Under the pieces are notes generated by a model. That model ran no database searches. It had not been told where the DNA came from and saw only the letters and a list, made by a program, of their open reading frames with translations. This document shows, piece by piece, positions 36,101-47,200 of a stretch of 64,000 nucleotides of DNA (position 1 is its first letter; each line of letters opens with the position of its first letter). The position numbers and the translations under genes are program-made. The stretch is from Bryopsis sp. KO-2023 (Eukaryota > Chlorophyta > Ulvophyceae > Bryopsidales > Bryopsidaceae). The stretch is from positions 558,001 to 622,000 of the forward strand of contig BSYQ01000001.1 in NCBI GenBank assembly GCA_030272585.1, in the 5' to 3' direction.

Positions 36101-36371
36101 GAAAGACATGAAGGATATTTTCCAGCGGTACTCTCACCATGATGCCACAAAAGCTAGGTTGAGCTATGAGGGCTTCCTGGCTGCTTTGGTGGATTGTGCA
36201 ACTAGACTGAACGTGGAGAACACGCCCTTTTTGTCAGAAACAGTGAGGTATTTCATTGGAAAATATGTCGGGAAAGCAAAACGCATCAGGGCGGCGGGGA
36301 TAACGAAAACCAGAGTGAAAGTTACCAGCGGGAAGAAAGCTCTTGTTAAGAAAAAGAGCATGAGGAAATGA
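33139..36371 (+). CDS. Unrecognised coiled-coil protein, 5' end not located
   Basis: Exons that join in frame: 33139-33225, 33313-33427, 33543-33613, 33688-34189, 34280-34524, 34567-34593, then an uncertain exon about 34643-34865, then 34942-35180, 35266-35453, 35540-35853 and 36046-36371. The first exon follows a splice acceptor (a stop sits directly upstream), so the start is missing. The N-terminal third is globular (EGTIQRQLRQKTTLSFVQKR, then LNVDEFRNLLKE). The middle and later exons are heptad-like coiled coil (ALKDELLLQYELAEASAAK and GLETKNQELESQQRTLKK). The C-terminus has a weak EF-hand-like helix pair without a good calcium loop (MKDIFQRYSHHDATKARLSY) and a basic tail (GKKALVKKKSMRK). 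No family is recognised; such build is common in cytoskeletal or ciliary proteins, but that is a guess. In 34594-34839 another frame is also open. Confidence 0.5.
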
Positions 36372-36884
36372 AATGCTTAGGTTGGTAGGGCTGCTGACAG
36401 TTTTTCATCGGGTCTCAAGCTGTGGCAGCTGCAACCTAGGAATAAAGGAGAATGGTCCGAATTGTAAGGTTTAGATCAGTTTTTGACAATCCTACGCGTG
36501 ATATATTTGGTGTCTTGCGTGAGGAGATTTTTCCACATTCTTTGCCGAACCTGTACAGTATATACTGTAAAGCTGGAGAAGTGGTGGGTCATTAAGATTT
36601 TTAATATGGATCCGTTTGTGACAACTTTTTGGCGTTTTGGAGAAACCTAATAGGGAATTGTATTGATTTCAGCCTTTTTGGATATTTTGATTCTCGATCG
36701 TTGCAATTGATGGTGTGCTCCCTTTCGGATGGTTTGTGCTTTAGAATCAAGTTTTCATTGAAAAATAAGGGAGGTTCCATTCTGGTTGCTTGCTTCTGAA
36801 ATGTAGGAGTTTTTGTGGAATTCTATGAGTTTCTTTCTTCAGGTGAGAAAAAAGGTCTCCACCTTTTCTGAGCCAAAACCACTC
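36372..36884. other. Intergenic, 3' flank of coiled-coil gene
   Basis: AT-rich; no gene seen. Confidence 0.45.
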
Positions 36885-37080
36885 AGCGGAAAAAGTATAG
36901 GCAGTCGAACACAGTCGCACAAGTTCTTTTAAAGAGGAAGTTCTCAGTAAGACTTTCCAAATCAAATCAAGCAGAGGTGGATAACCGATTATTTTCTACG
37001 TCGGACCTGTCAAGACCGGCTGACACCGGTTATACGGTGTTGGTACAGTCCGGTCCAAGGGGCGGCGGGGCCACTGATTC
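36885..37080 (-). repeat. Dispersed repeat family A, inverted copy
   Basis: Its reverse complement matches parts of 38570-38770 and 43240-43440: GGACCGGACTG..CC..CACC, then CTCTGCTTGATTTGATTTGG and AGAACTTGTGCGACTGTGTTCGA. Older and shorter than the other copies. Confidence 0.7.
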
Positions 37081-37439
37081 ACGACAGCAACATTTTTGAT
37101 AGAATGCTTGGAGTCTCTTGCATTCTGGTCGAGTGGCGCAGGTTCCGTACTCTGCCAAATCGCTTTTCGGATCGTTGAACCGGATCACCAGTGATCCAGT
37201 GATCCTCGAGGTGACGTCTCGAGGTACCTCAAGACGTCCTCCACCTTGATTGCTGCAACCCCGAACTCGCGTCTCCTTCGTTTCTTGGCGCACTGTTGAA
37301 GAGATAAGACCCCTTTTGGCGGCGCTCTCAGTAAAAATAAACAACAAGAGTTGTCGAGCCCTGGTCGCTCCTGGCAGTAAGCCTTGGCTTCAGGACACAT
37401 TCATACGTTGCTAAATACGCAACTCGTTGTTTCTCAACT

Positions 37440-38110
37440 AATATGGACGCTGGGTTCCGTTTTATTTATGCCTTGTGTAATGGTTTTTCAAGAAGGCTGT
37501 GTTTCTTCCAAAATCATGAATTCAAAGCCAATGTTTTGTCTTGGATTCGATTTCTGTTTTCTCTTCAAATCTGGAAAGATTTTTGTTTGTTCTATGTTTT
37601 TTGCATTAAAACAAAGAAATCAGAAAGAAGAATATGTTTTGGTTTTTCTTTTTCTCTCTCTGGCTGTTTTCTTTGTTATTTCTGTGCTCTCTTCATCACA
37701 CAAGTTCTGAGCATTTGTTCCATTAGTTGTTGGGGCTTTTTTTAACGTCAGAATTTTGTTTTGCTGGAATCCAAGAAAACTAAGATGATATCAGAAAAGG
37801 AGGGTCATTGGGTGGTTTTGAGAGTTGGCATTTATGGGGTGTCATGAAAATTGCCTTTCTTTGCCTTCTTGTTGGAAAGGGATTTGAGCTCTGGGGAAGG
37901 ACGAAGATATGATGTTTTGTTGTGTACTGTTGCAATTTGGTTGGGTTGGGTTGTTTGCTGGTCATTTGCATAGCATGTTTCTTTTCAAGCCCTTCAAAAA
38001 AAGAATAAATTAAGGAAAGCAATTTCTTATTGGCACACCGAGCTACTCAACCATTATCGTCCAAATTGATATGAAGCAAGCAATTCATTTAAAAGAAGCA
38101 AGTACAAGGA
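37440..38110 (+). repeat. Segmental duplicate B1 (partner near 39960-40480)
   Basis: Collinear similarity to 39960-40480. Shared blocks include AATCTGGAAAGATTTTTGTTTGT, GGCTGTTTTCTTTRTTATT, AAAGGGATYTGAGCTCTGGGGAAGG and TTGATATGAAGMA. The copies have diverged, with indels. Confidence 0.65.
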
Positions 38111-38143
38111 AAAAGAGTTGTCATTTCGTAATGTTATTTTGTT

Positions 38144-38350
38144 TTAATGGCCGTCGCCTTCTTGCGCTTGTGTCACTTCTTGACGCCCATAACTCCAAGC
38201 GATGTAATTCCAACGAGGCATAAAACCTTTCGGAGCATCATCCTTAACACCATCCTTAACTGAAACAATCCTTGGAAATTGTGTGAAAAAGTTCTTACAA
38301 TGAGTGTATTGGATCCCTTGTATAGTGGCAAAAGTGTGACGAAATGACAT
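38144..38350 (-). CDS. Possible small hypothetical protein
   Basis: 68-codon ATG-started frame with plausible composition (KDGVKDDAPKGFMPRWNYIA). It may be the last exon of a small gene; no upstream exon could be joined, since the neighbouring sequence is dispersed repeat. No family recognised. Confidence 0.25.
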   Translation of the reverse strand: MSFRHTFATIQGIQYTHCKNFFTQFPRIVSVKDGVKDDAPKGFMPRWNYIAWSYGRQEVTQAQEGDGH

Positions 38351-38404
38351 ACCTCACGAGTCAACCCAACACGACCAAAAGGTTCGTTTCATTAACACGA
38401 GGAA

Positions 38405-38775
38405 AAAAGAAACCCTGATGTGATCCGTTGATAGGACATGTAATGACTAGGGTCCTCTTATAGGTGGCAATGTTTACCGAGGTTTGACCGTGTGTGGTGG
38501 TTTCAACAACAACAACAACAACAATTACAAGCTGAGGTGGTGGTTTCTGTCAAATCTGTTGCCGGCGGATGCCGCCCTTGGACCGGGCTGGACCGACACC
38601 CTTTAACCGGTGTCGGTTGGTCTTGACAGGTCCGACTTAGAAAACTCTCGGTTAACCATCTCTGCTTTGCTTGATTGGATTTGATTTGGAAAGTCTTGCT
38701 GAGAACTTCACCTTTAAAAGAACTTGTGCGACTGTGTTCGAATGTCTATCTTCGGTTAATAGCCAAGTAGTCCAA
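38405..38775 (+). repeat. Dispersed repeat family A, copy 2
   Basis: Begins AAACCCTGATGTGATCCG and ends near TCTATCTTCGGTTA. About 340-370 bp, closely similar to 43097-43440. Contains a CAA microsatellite and TTTGACCGTGTGTGG. Confidence 0.8.
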
Positions 38776-38965
38776 ACTCAAAACGGATAGTCTGCCACCA
38801 TATATCCATGAGTAACTACACCACCGCTGTAATTCCAAAAGAAGAAGAGGAGAAAAACCCCAACCAAACTTCTCCACCATTTCCAAGTCTACGATTAAAA
38901 AATTCGTAGTGCTTTTTCCCCTGATTGAAACCCCTTTTGAAAAAAAAATCCTGTGATCCTACATC

Positions 38966-39613
38966 TTGAAGCATTTCAATCTCCCTTCTTTTTTCACTGA
39001 AAATTTTATTCTGAAGCACAAATCACCCAGAAGGGAGCACACCACCAATTGCAACAATCAAGAATTAAAAATATCCAAAAGGGCTGAAATCAATAAAGGA
39101 GTTTTCTACCCACCCTGGCATTGCCTTGACACCAGCAAAAGCGTGTTTGAGAAAAGAATGTTACAAGATCTGCGCGAGGATGAGACTGTCAACATGCAAC
39201 TTCTTTTCAGAGTGTTTCAACAGAAGCCAAGAATGCTCACCACAGAACATAACACAGTCCTAAGAGACTCATCTTTGGGTGACTGACTGTGCCGCTTCCG
39301 GTTGATGTCACTAGCACCCCCTTTTTAAGCATTTTGATTATTTGAAGGCTCCACATAAGGAAGGCATTGATGAAACTGTTCGCACAGTGCAATTCATGGA
39401 CGTGGTGACAAGACCGCTTAATGAAAAAAAGTATTCCCAAAAGTGTCCGGGGTGAAGTTAGAATATCTGTTGCTGGAGGAAGTGCAAAGCTTGAAGGTGG
39501 AAACCACAGCTGACGTTCCAGCTGGTATCGACAAAGTTTCAAAGCATAAGGGTCTTCGAATAGTGTATACAGACAGAGTTGGGAATGAACTTGTGCTACA
39601 AATGATCCGTTAA
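38966..39613 (+). pseudogene. Possible gene remnant with frame breaks
   Basis: Three stretches look protein-like but in different frames: 38966-39286 (ends ..TEHNTVLRDSSLGD), about 39360-39450 (GIDETVRTVQFMDVVTRPLN) and 39431-39613 (VSGVKLEYLLLEEVQSLKVE to ..ELVLQMIR-stop). A run of seven A at 39424-39430 separates the last two. They may be decayed exons or a small gene with introns I cannot place. No family recognised. Confidence 0.25.
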
Positions 39614-39959
39614 AACCGACCTCAGGAGCGCTCCACCACGTGGTGGAAGTAAATCCTTCATCAAGCAAGAAAAGCTGTATATATTGGAATCTGATATCCA
39701 AGGAGGATGTACAGCCCCCTGTGCTTGGAACTTCAGTGAGAAGAATCAAAAAAGTTCTGTTTGGGGAGGTTTTCTGCTGATGATTCACTTGTGTGTGTTG
39801 CATACTGGAGGAGGGGGGAAGCAACGTTGAAATAATGGATGGAAAAAAACTTAGGTTCTCATGGGATTCTCTTTTTTTTGCTTGAATTTTTTATCGACGT
39901 GAGAAGAAACATGGGCTGCTGTTCAATGGACAACTATGTATAGATGTTCTTCTTCGCTT

Positions 39960-40480
39960 TTTTTTCTATTTTTCGTGGTTTGGGGAGGTATTGGATTTGG
40001 AACATTGGGCTGCTCTTGCCTGGCAGGAAACACTTTGAAAAAAATTGACCATCGTATGGATGATTCGAATTTTTTTTTCTCTTTAAAATCTGGAAAGATT
40101 TTTGTTTGTCCCATTTCTGTTTCATAACAACAGAAAGAAGGATGTGGTTTGGGTTTTTTTGCTCTTCCTGGTTGTTTTCTTTATTATTATTTATGGTGGT
40201 GCTCTCTTCGCCACCAGTCCTGCAGAACATGTGTTGTAATAGTCGCAAAGGGATCTGAGCTCTGGGGAAGGTCACGATGTTTTCTTTTGTAATTGTTTTT
40301 TGTATACGTTTTTTGCTGGTCATTTTTTTGTGCATGGCTCGTATACCCTTTTTAATCCCTCCACCCCAAAGACTAAAGCATGGAAACCAATTTCTCATCG
40401 GCACAATAACCAAGATAATTAATACAACCCATTTACGATAGAGTTAATCAAGATAAGATTGATATGAAGAAGAAGGCACT
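39960..40480 (+). repeat. Segmental duplicate B2 (partner 37440-38110)
   Basis: See the partner entry; same order of shared blocks. Confidence 0.65.
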
Positions 40481-40532
40481 CACTGATTCTTTTACAAAAA
40501 TCCTTTGCGGTACATATACCTTTCCATTCTGA

Positions 40533-40560
40533 AAAACAGTTCTCGCTTGAGAACTGTTTT
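40533..40560. other. Perfect 12-bp-stem hairpin
   Basis: AAAACAGTTCTC, loop GCTT, GAGAACTGTTTT. It lies 93-120 bases beyond the stop of the minus-strand gene ending at 40653, so it may sit in that 3' UTR or mark its end. Confidence 0.7.
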
Positions 40561-40652
40561 GATGAGATTAGATGGATCGTCTTGGAAAAGTGAATCGTCA
40601 TCCTCCAGATCGTTGTAGATCTGGAAAAGCTCGGTGTCGTACACAATGTGTA

Positions 40653-42905
40653 CTACACATCAACATCATCATCATCGTTCAATTGGGGGGGTGGTTGGAC
40701 AGGTGGATGGATGTGTACCGGAGGAGGAGGAGGAGGAGGAGGAAAGATCTCGTTTTTGAGAGGGCTCTCTCCATCCTCGGAGGTGTCCATGTCCTGGGCC
40801 GCCACTGTAGATGTTAATTGAGTTATTGGACTTCAAATTGCTCGCTCGGGTTTTTGGTAATCAGTTGGTTTTCCCATGCTTGATTTCATTGATTTGGTAT
40901 GAAGATTGGTTGCTTTCTCAGATTTCTGTTTCTTTTTCGTGAAGCCAGAAGAGGCCAGAACTGTACCTCATTCAACGGTGGGATTTCATTTTCAGCTTTT
41001 TGTTTTTGCAGGAGTGACCTTCGTTTCATGTGGCGATTTCAGCAAGGTTTTCTTGGCTTGTTCCTCACCTTCCCCACGCTGTAAACACCGTGCCAGAGTA
41101 TCGATCTGGACTCCTGCTCCATCGAGGTAAACCTGAACATTTTGCCACACCATCTCAGTCTGTCTGCATTTCATTTTCCAAACGAAAGAAGGTACAACAG
41201 TAGAGGGAAAATCCCTCATGCATAGAGATGTGGATTTTTACCTTGACGTGCTGGAGGCCGAGGATTCTGTTGAACTTTGGAATCTCGGCGATTGCATCAT
41301 GTCTGACATTCGTTAGGTTTCCCCGCAAGGGGAACACACAGCAGAAAATTGTTTTTTCTGGGCTGATGGAAAAAAAAACACAGGGGGAAAAAACCACGTT
41401 CAGCACCATGCCTACTTTTCACATCATAGATTTTCAAGTGGATCCATTTCCTTGGCCTGATGCAATGACACCGAAGTGGTCGGCCAAGAATAAAAGAAAA
41501 TATATATACACACATTTCTCCGCAGTGAATTTGACGATCCTCCCAGAATCCACAAGATTCACCTTTGTTCGACCCCTTTCAGGGTCACGTCTGTCAGAGG
41601 AACCGCCTCCTTGGACAAAGATCTGTGCAATTGCAGTGTGTGGCATGCATCCGATCCTGACACCAGCAACCCGCTCCTCCTTCGCCTCAAACTCACAGCC
41701 TGATTCCAGGGATGGCAACGTGATCGTCCAGCCCGCTCCGAATGAGGGGAGAATTCTGTGCGGAGGATGGCTGAGACATTGAAAAATCCTCCACGCTGCA
41801 TGCCGTCGACATGAAATCTCGATGATCCATCGTGATGGTCATGTCCTCACACACCTACAAACGAAAAACAGAAAGAAAATGTGCAACCAAGCAATGCAAA
41901 ACATCAAAAAAAGCTCGACGGTGTTATGTGGAGGAGGAGGTACTCTGCTTCAAACCTCAACAATTTCCCCCAAGGTACAAAAGAAAAGGGGAAAACACCT
42001 CATGCGCAGAGGTGTGGATTTGTACCTTGGCGTGCTGGAGGTTGAGGAGTTTGCAGAAATTGGGTTTTTCGGGACCCTGCGGGCCCAAGCACACAGCTCC
42101 ATTGAAGCAAACCTGAACGTTTCGCCACACCATTTTCTCCTTTCATCCATTTTTTTTTTTCTCCAAAAAAACACCAGCTATGCTATCCAACACACAAAAA
42201 CGCCAAATGACGGCAGAAAAACGCTCCTTCAGGTGGTACCAAAACCACGCACCTTCTGTTCCCTGCCTCCAAGCTGTCCAGCCCATTCGTATGTGTGTTT
42301 TCGTATGTGTCTGACCATATGATCTTCCAAGCGAGTCAATCCCAACCTGGAGAGATCGGCTGCAAAGGTCACTTTCGTCCGTGCTGCTGGCAGCCCCAGG
42401 CACAGCTTCTCGACATCGTTGACCATCATCTGTCTCGTTGCCTTTGAAAATGAAAAAACACAACAAAAACAATCAGGTTCTCTGCTTTGAAAGGTTATGT
42501 ATCGGAATCTGATGTTGTCATTCATGAGCTATTGAATGTGGTTGAGCTCTGCAACCTGAGAAGATACGGTGCGAAGCTTGAGCGTCTGCTCAGACATTTC
42601 CTCCTCCAGAGCTACTGTTTCCTGAGATCGATCGACCTCGAGCACATCCTCCACATCTTGGCGGGAAGCACTGCACTCACTGGTTTCTTGTATGGGCCTT
42701 TCTTGTTTTTTCCACTTATCCAAGCTTTGTTGCTCTCCCATGCTCGACACCACGAACATAACCGTTGATATCACCGCCCTCAGATCAGAAATGGATCTCT
42801 CGAGCTGCTCCGTTGAAGCTTGAACATCAAGGACAGAATTATCTTGTCCTCCTTCGATGTCTTGCACGTCCCTCTCTGCGACCTCGAGATCGGGTGCTTG
42901 CTGCC
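40653..42905 (-). CDS. Unrecognised multi-exon gene with duplicated exons, 5' end unclear
   Basis: Minus-strand exons seen, in gene order: 42556-42903 (acidic, EQLERSISDLRAVIS and EEEMSEQTLKLRTVSSQ); 42316-42441 (QMMVNDVEKLCLGLPAARTK); 42026-42112 (VCFNGAVCLGPQGPEKPNFC to LLNLQHAK); one or two exons in 41505-41854 (VCEDMTITMDHRDFMSTACS and EERVAGVRIGCMPHTAIAQI), whose joint could not be resolved; 41242-41302 (IPKFNRILGLQHVK); 41019-41132 (VYLDGAGVQIDTLARCLQRG); 40653-40793, a tail with a proline run and DDDDVDV-stop. The donor sides of exons 42026 and 41242, and the acceptor sides of 42112 and 41132, resemble each other, including intron sequence. No family recognised; the 5' end probably lies near 43080, next to a repeat. 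Confidence 0.5.
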
Positions 42906-43096
42906 ACACGAAACATCAGAAATCATTCACGGCCATGGCTTTCACCCCCCGTTGCCACAAAGCATCCTATTCGCGGCAGGACAGCATTCCATGTGCGGGC
43001 CATTTTTCGAATTCGCGTCAGCTGCGAACTGCTTTTTCCTTACATGGTGTGCGCCGACTTGCGGAGATGCCTCATAGCCACCACGCGTAGAACGAA

Positions 43097-43445
43097 AAAG
43101 TAAACCCTGATGTGACCCGGTGATAGGACCTGTAATGACCAGGGTCCTCTTACAGGTGGCATGGTTTACCGAGGTTTGACCGTGTGTGGTCGTTTAACAA
43201 CAACAAGTTGAGGTGGTGGTTTCTGTCAAATCTGTTGCTGGCAGATGCCGCCCTTGGACCGGACTGGACCGACACCCTTTAAGCGGTGTCTGCCAGTCTT
43301 GATAGGTCTTGATAGGTCTTGAAAACTCTCAGTTCACCACCTCTGCTTTGCTTGATTAGATTTGATTTGTAAAGTCGTACTGACAACTTCATCTTTAGGG
43401 GGACTGTGTTCGAATGCCTATCTTCGGTTACCAAGTAGTGCTTTT
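43097..43445 (+). repeat. Dispersed repeat family A, copy 3
   Basis: Close match to 38405-38775, with a small triplication of CTTGATAGGT near 43300-43322. Confidence 0.8.
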
Positions 43446-44269
43446 TCCCCTGCTTTCTCCATAACACCAGAAAGTTTTCACAAACAGATCCACATTTAAA
43501 AACTTGGATGACAATCTCTTTGGGCCCCATTACAAAAGAAGTGCAGGTCCAAATGAATTGAGGACAAAGCCCCTTGAGTTTTTTTTTATGACTCATGTAC
43601 ATTTGATCCATGAAGGTTTCATCTTCATTTTTTTTTTTTTGCTAGTTTACAAGATTATGTGATAAAAAGGTCCATCAAGTCATTTGAGGTGGATTTTTTT
43701 GAAGCTTCTATGTTTGGTATTGTGGATTTCTCGGCTTTTAAAGATCCTATGAGATCCTGATGTTGATTTTGAAAGGCATTGCCTAAGAGACCTCTGAAGA
43801 AAAATATTGACAGAAAGAGCCCTAAAGAGCCAACATATATATATTTTGGCAACATTGTGCATCATGTCAAGCTTACAAAAAAAAATTGTGCAGGAATCTC
43901 GCAAGAAATCTCTCCAAAACAAAATCTGATTTCCCCTCGGCACCAAAAAAAGTTCAACAATAATAAGTAAAGAAAAGAAAAACACACACATCAATATAAA
44001 AAGGTACCCCACAAAAAAAAGAAAAGATGTCCAAATGACCCTCACAACCGATAGTGTGAAATTAGCTTGAATTTGATGGAACAGTGGAGAGGAGTCACCG
44101 GCACCAGATGTGTGTCTATTTCAAATTCACGCAGCATGCGGATTTCTTTAGGGGAAATGAAAAAAATAATCTAGATGACGAGTTTTCCTCGTCTCATTTC
44201 CAATCCTAGCCAAAAAAAAAAGTCGACCAGCAAGGAGCGCAAAAAATAGAATATACCAGCTATATGTTT
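43446..44269. other. Intergenic, AT-rich
   Basis: Many A and T runs; no supported gene. The right end is the 3' flank of the mannanase gene. Confidence 0.5.
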
Positions 44270-47200
44270 TTAAATGTGGACAAGATGGTCCAATGCCGAG
44301 GAGCAACCATAGGTCGGCAGAAAGGGCTGATTTCTGAGGACATGCTCCGGAATTTTCCACTCTGGCTGAGGTGTGATGATTCTCTTGGGAAGTCCAAACT
44401 CGAATTCATCCAAGTAGCTGTTATCAGCTGTGGCCTCGCCTGCTGCTGGGCATCCAGGGCTGTCTGTCCCATAGTCCCAGATTAAATCTCCTCTCATGCA
44501 TTTGATGCACACCCCATTCTCGTCACAGTACCTGGTCAGACATGAAGAGTCATGCACAGTTTGCACAGCAAATCAGGGAAGATTTGACACAGATCATTTT
44601 TCAGTATCAAAACACCCCACACTTATTTCATTTCCCCAGTTTATCATTATTATTCGAAATAATTATCCATTGTGTGGAGGAGATTTAGTATATTTTACCT
44701 GCAATCCTTGACGGTAGATGCACATGAGGTCGATGCTGACTTTTTGTGAAACAATTGCCATCCATCCATGTCCCAAACCAAATCTTTTCCAGATACTTTG
44801 TGGAAAGTGCAAGTGGCAGGATTCCCTGGTTTATACCTAAACAACAAAAAAAAGCACTTTCTCAAAGGCAAGTTAATAATAATATTAACCATGAGCTGAC
44901 AATAACCTGGAGAATTATACTATTCTTTGGTGGTTCACCTGAAGGATTCACAGTCTTTTGTTTTCGTACAGATGGACATACACTCCTTGAAATCCTTGGG
45001 CCCAGACTTGGGCTGTCCCACTTCTGATCCAATCTGATTGGACACTGTGCTCCGACCGTGTGTGGTGAAATAAATTTCCTCCCCGTCGGTCACTTCAGCA
45101 CTGAAACCCCCTTTTTCGACCTCAGCAAGGAAAACGGAATCATATGATCGGGACTCCCCAGGAACACAGTGTTCCATCAGCGGCAAGTTTTTGAGCTCAT
45201 CATTAACGACTGAACTGAATGGAGTAATGACATCCTTCCATGATGAATGCGTTGGGCGGATTCCATAAGGACCAGGCGTCTTACCAGCACCTGTTAGGGA
45301 AATAAATAAATAAATAGAGTCAAAATTGCATCAACCATAGCACACCTCTGGTTAAGAAAGACAGCAAGGGAATAATTAGTCAAACCTAACCTTCGGCAGC
45401 ATCATACTCCCAGAATGCGATTCCTTGAATGGGGCCATCCACACGATTCTCAGCAAAGAACTCGTAGACCTCTTTCAAGAAGGGGTCCCTCAGGGTCCTC
45501 CTATCGATATCTTTGTCAGTGTACACCGTCTTTCCAAACTCCTCCACAATGAAAGGCTTGCTCAGTGTGTGGGAATCCTCCATATGATTCTGAATCCAAG
45601 ATTTTTGGAACCAACGCTCCGGGAGCCCCCAGTTATCTGGCCAGGCGTGGATCCCCAGATAATCAATAACATCACCGTCATGATTGTTAATGAAGGATTG
45701 GCCAGCGGTGGCGGCCCAAGGGGACCCCCCATCAGCATAGGCATCCGGATTAATCCAGAGTCGATCTGATGTGAGCTCCGAATAGAAACCTTCTTCCCCA
45801 ATCGTGACCATGTGGTTTGGATCCTCTCGTTTGAGAAAAGCTGCCATTTCCTGTTTTGAATTTCCAGGAACAAACCTCACATGATCAATTTGTAATATCA
45901 CTTCTTTTCATGACCCCAAAATATTTTTTCGATGTAATTTTGGGACTCCTTTTATTCCACCATCCAAGGAAAACTGGATAAACACCTCGTAGGTTCTCTC
46001 AACACCTCTGAAACTTCCGGGTTAAATGGCTAATAAATGGCTAGTACCTCATTTTCCTCAAAGATCAGGACTCCACAGTCCTGAATGAACAGTTTTTCAT
46101 TCAAACTCTTTTGTTACATACATGAAGGAAAGCATCCAGGTTTTTGGCGCACTGAATATCACAATGGGGACCCCCTTCAGCAATGTTGCAGTCGCACCGG
46201 GGCTCATTCATGATATCCCACGCAAAGATTGTGGGGTCATCCTTGTACACAATGCCATTGTCGGTGTTCTTGCGATTCACAACATATTTGATGTGATTCT
46301 TGTACATGGTCTTAATCGAATCGTCTGTGTAGAAATCCATGGGTTCCTTCCCTGAAAAATCGCACAGTCATTCACAAACATGAATTTAGCAAGAGGATTC
46401 TCATTTACACTTACTGATTGCATAATTCAATCTAGAGAGAGATCTGGGGGATCTCTCGGAACCATGAGAAAATCAAAACTTATTAGCAACCCTTCTTTTC
46501 TCGGTTAAGAAAAGCTCAATATCAAAATCCACTGTAACTATGGACAAGTGACTGGCATTTCCAGAGAAAACATCAAAACAATACAGAGTATCTCTTATCT
46601 CTCCCTGGATCAATTTGGTGTCAGAATTACCTGCCCACTTGGCATATGTTTTTCGTGAATCCCCCTCTTTCCAATTGTCTGCAAAGGTCATGACGAGCTG
46701 CAACTTGCGACGGCCAGCTTCAGCGATCACCCAATCAAGGGCTTTCATTGCTTCCTCATTGTACTTCCCAGGAGATGGCTGTGCAATTCAAACAAAATTA
46801 ACACAGGGATGTCAAAGTGAACTCTCTTTCATAAAGACTAATGAAAGATTTGAAAGAGCACAAATGCACAAAAAAGAACCAAAGCGAGAAAGCTCTCAGA
46901 AGGAAAAACAACGATCATGACCTACCTGGAGCACCATTCCTTTTTCATCCCAACCATGGCCAAAAAATCGAACCCAGCTGAGACCTGCCTTCTGTGCAGT
47001 GTCAAAAATCCACCTAACCAAATCCTTTCCTTTTTCAGGAGTCCTCGAAGCCTTTGGCAAAGCACTGGCTGTGCCATACGCAGCCTCGATGATCTCCCAG
47101 CTGTTCCAGCCACTGAAGTAAAACCTCCTACAATTGTTATCCACAAATTTGAAGGGAAATCCTTTTGGGGACATCGAAGCACCCAGGTAACCTCCCACTC

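Noticed and set aside
39237..39824. 195-codon minus-strand frame
   Set aside because: No domain; the opposite strand shows better, though broken, coding character.
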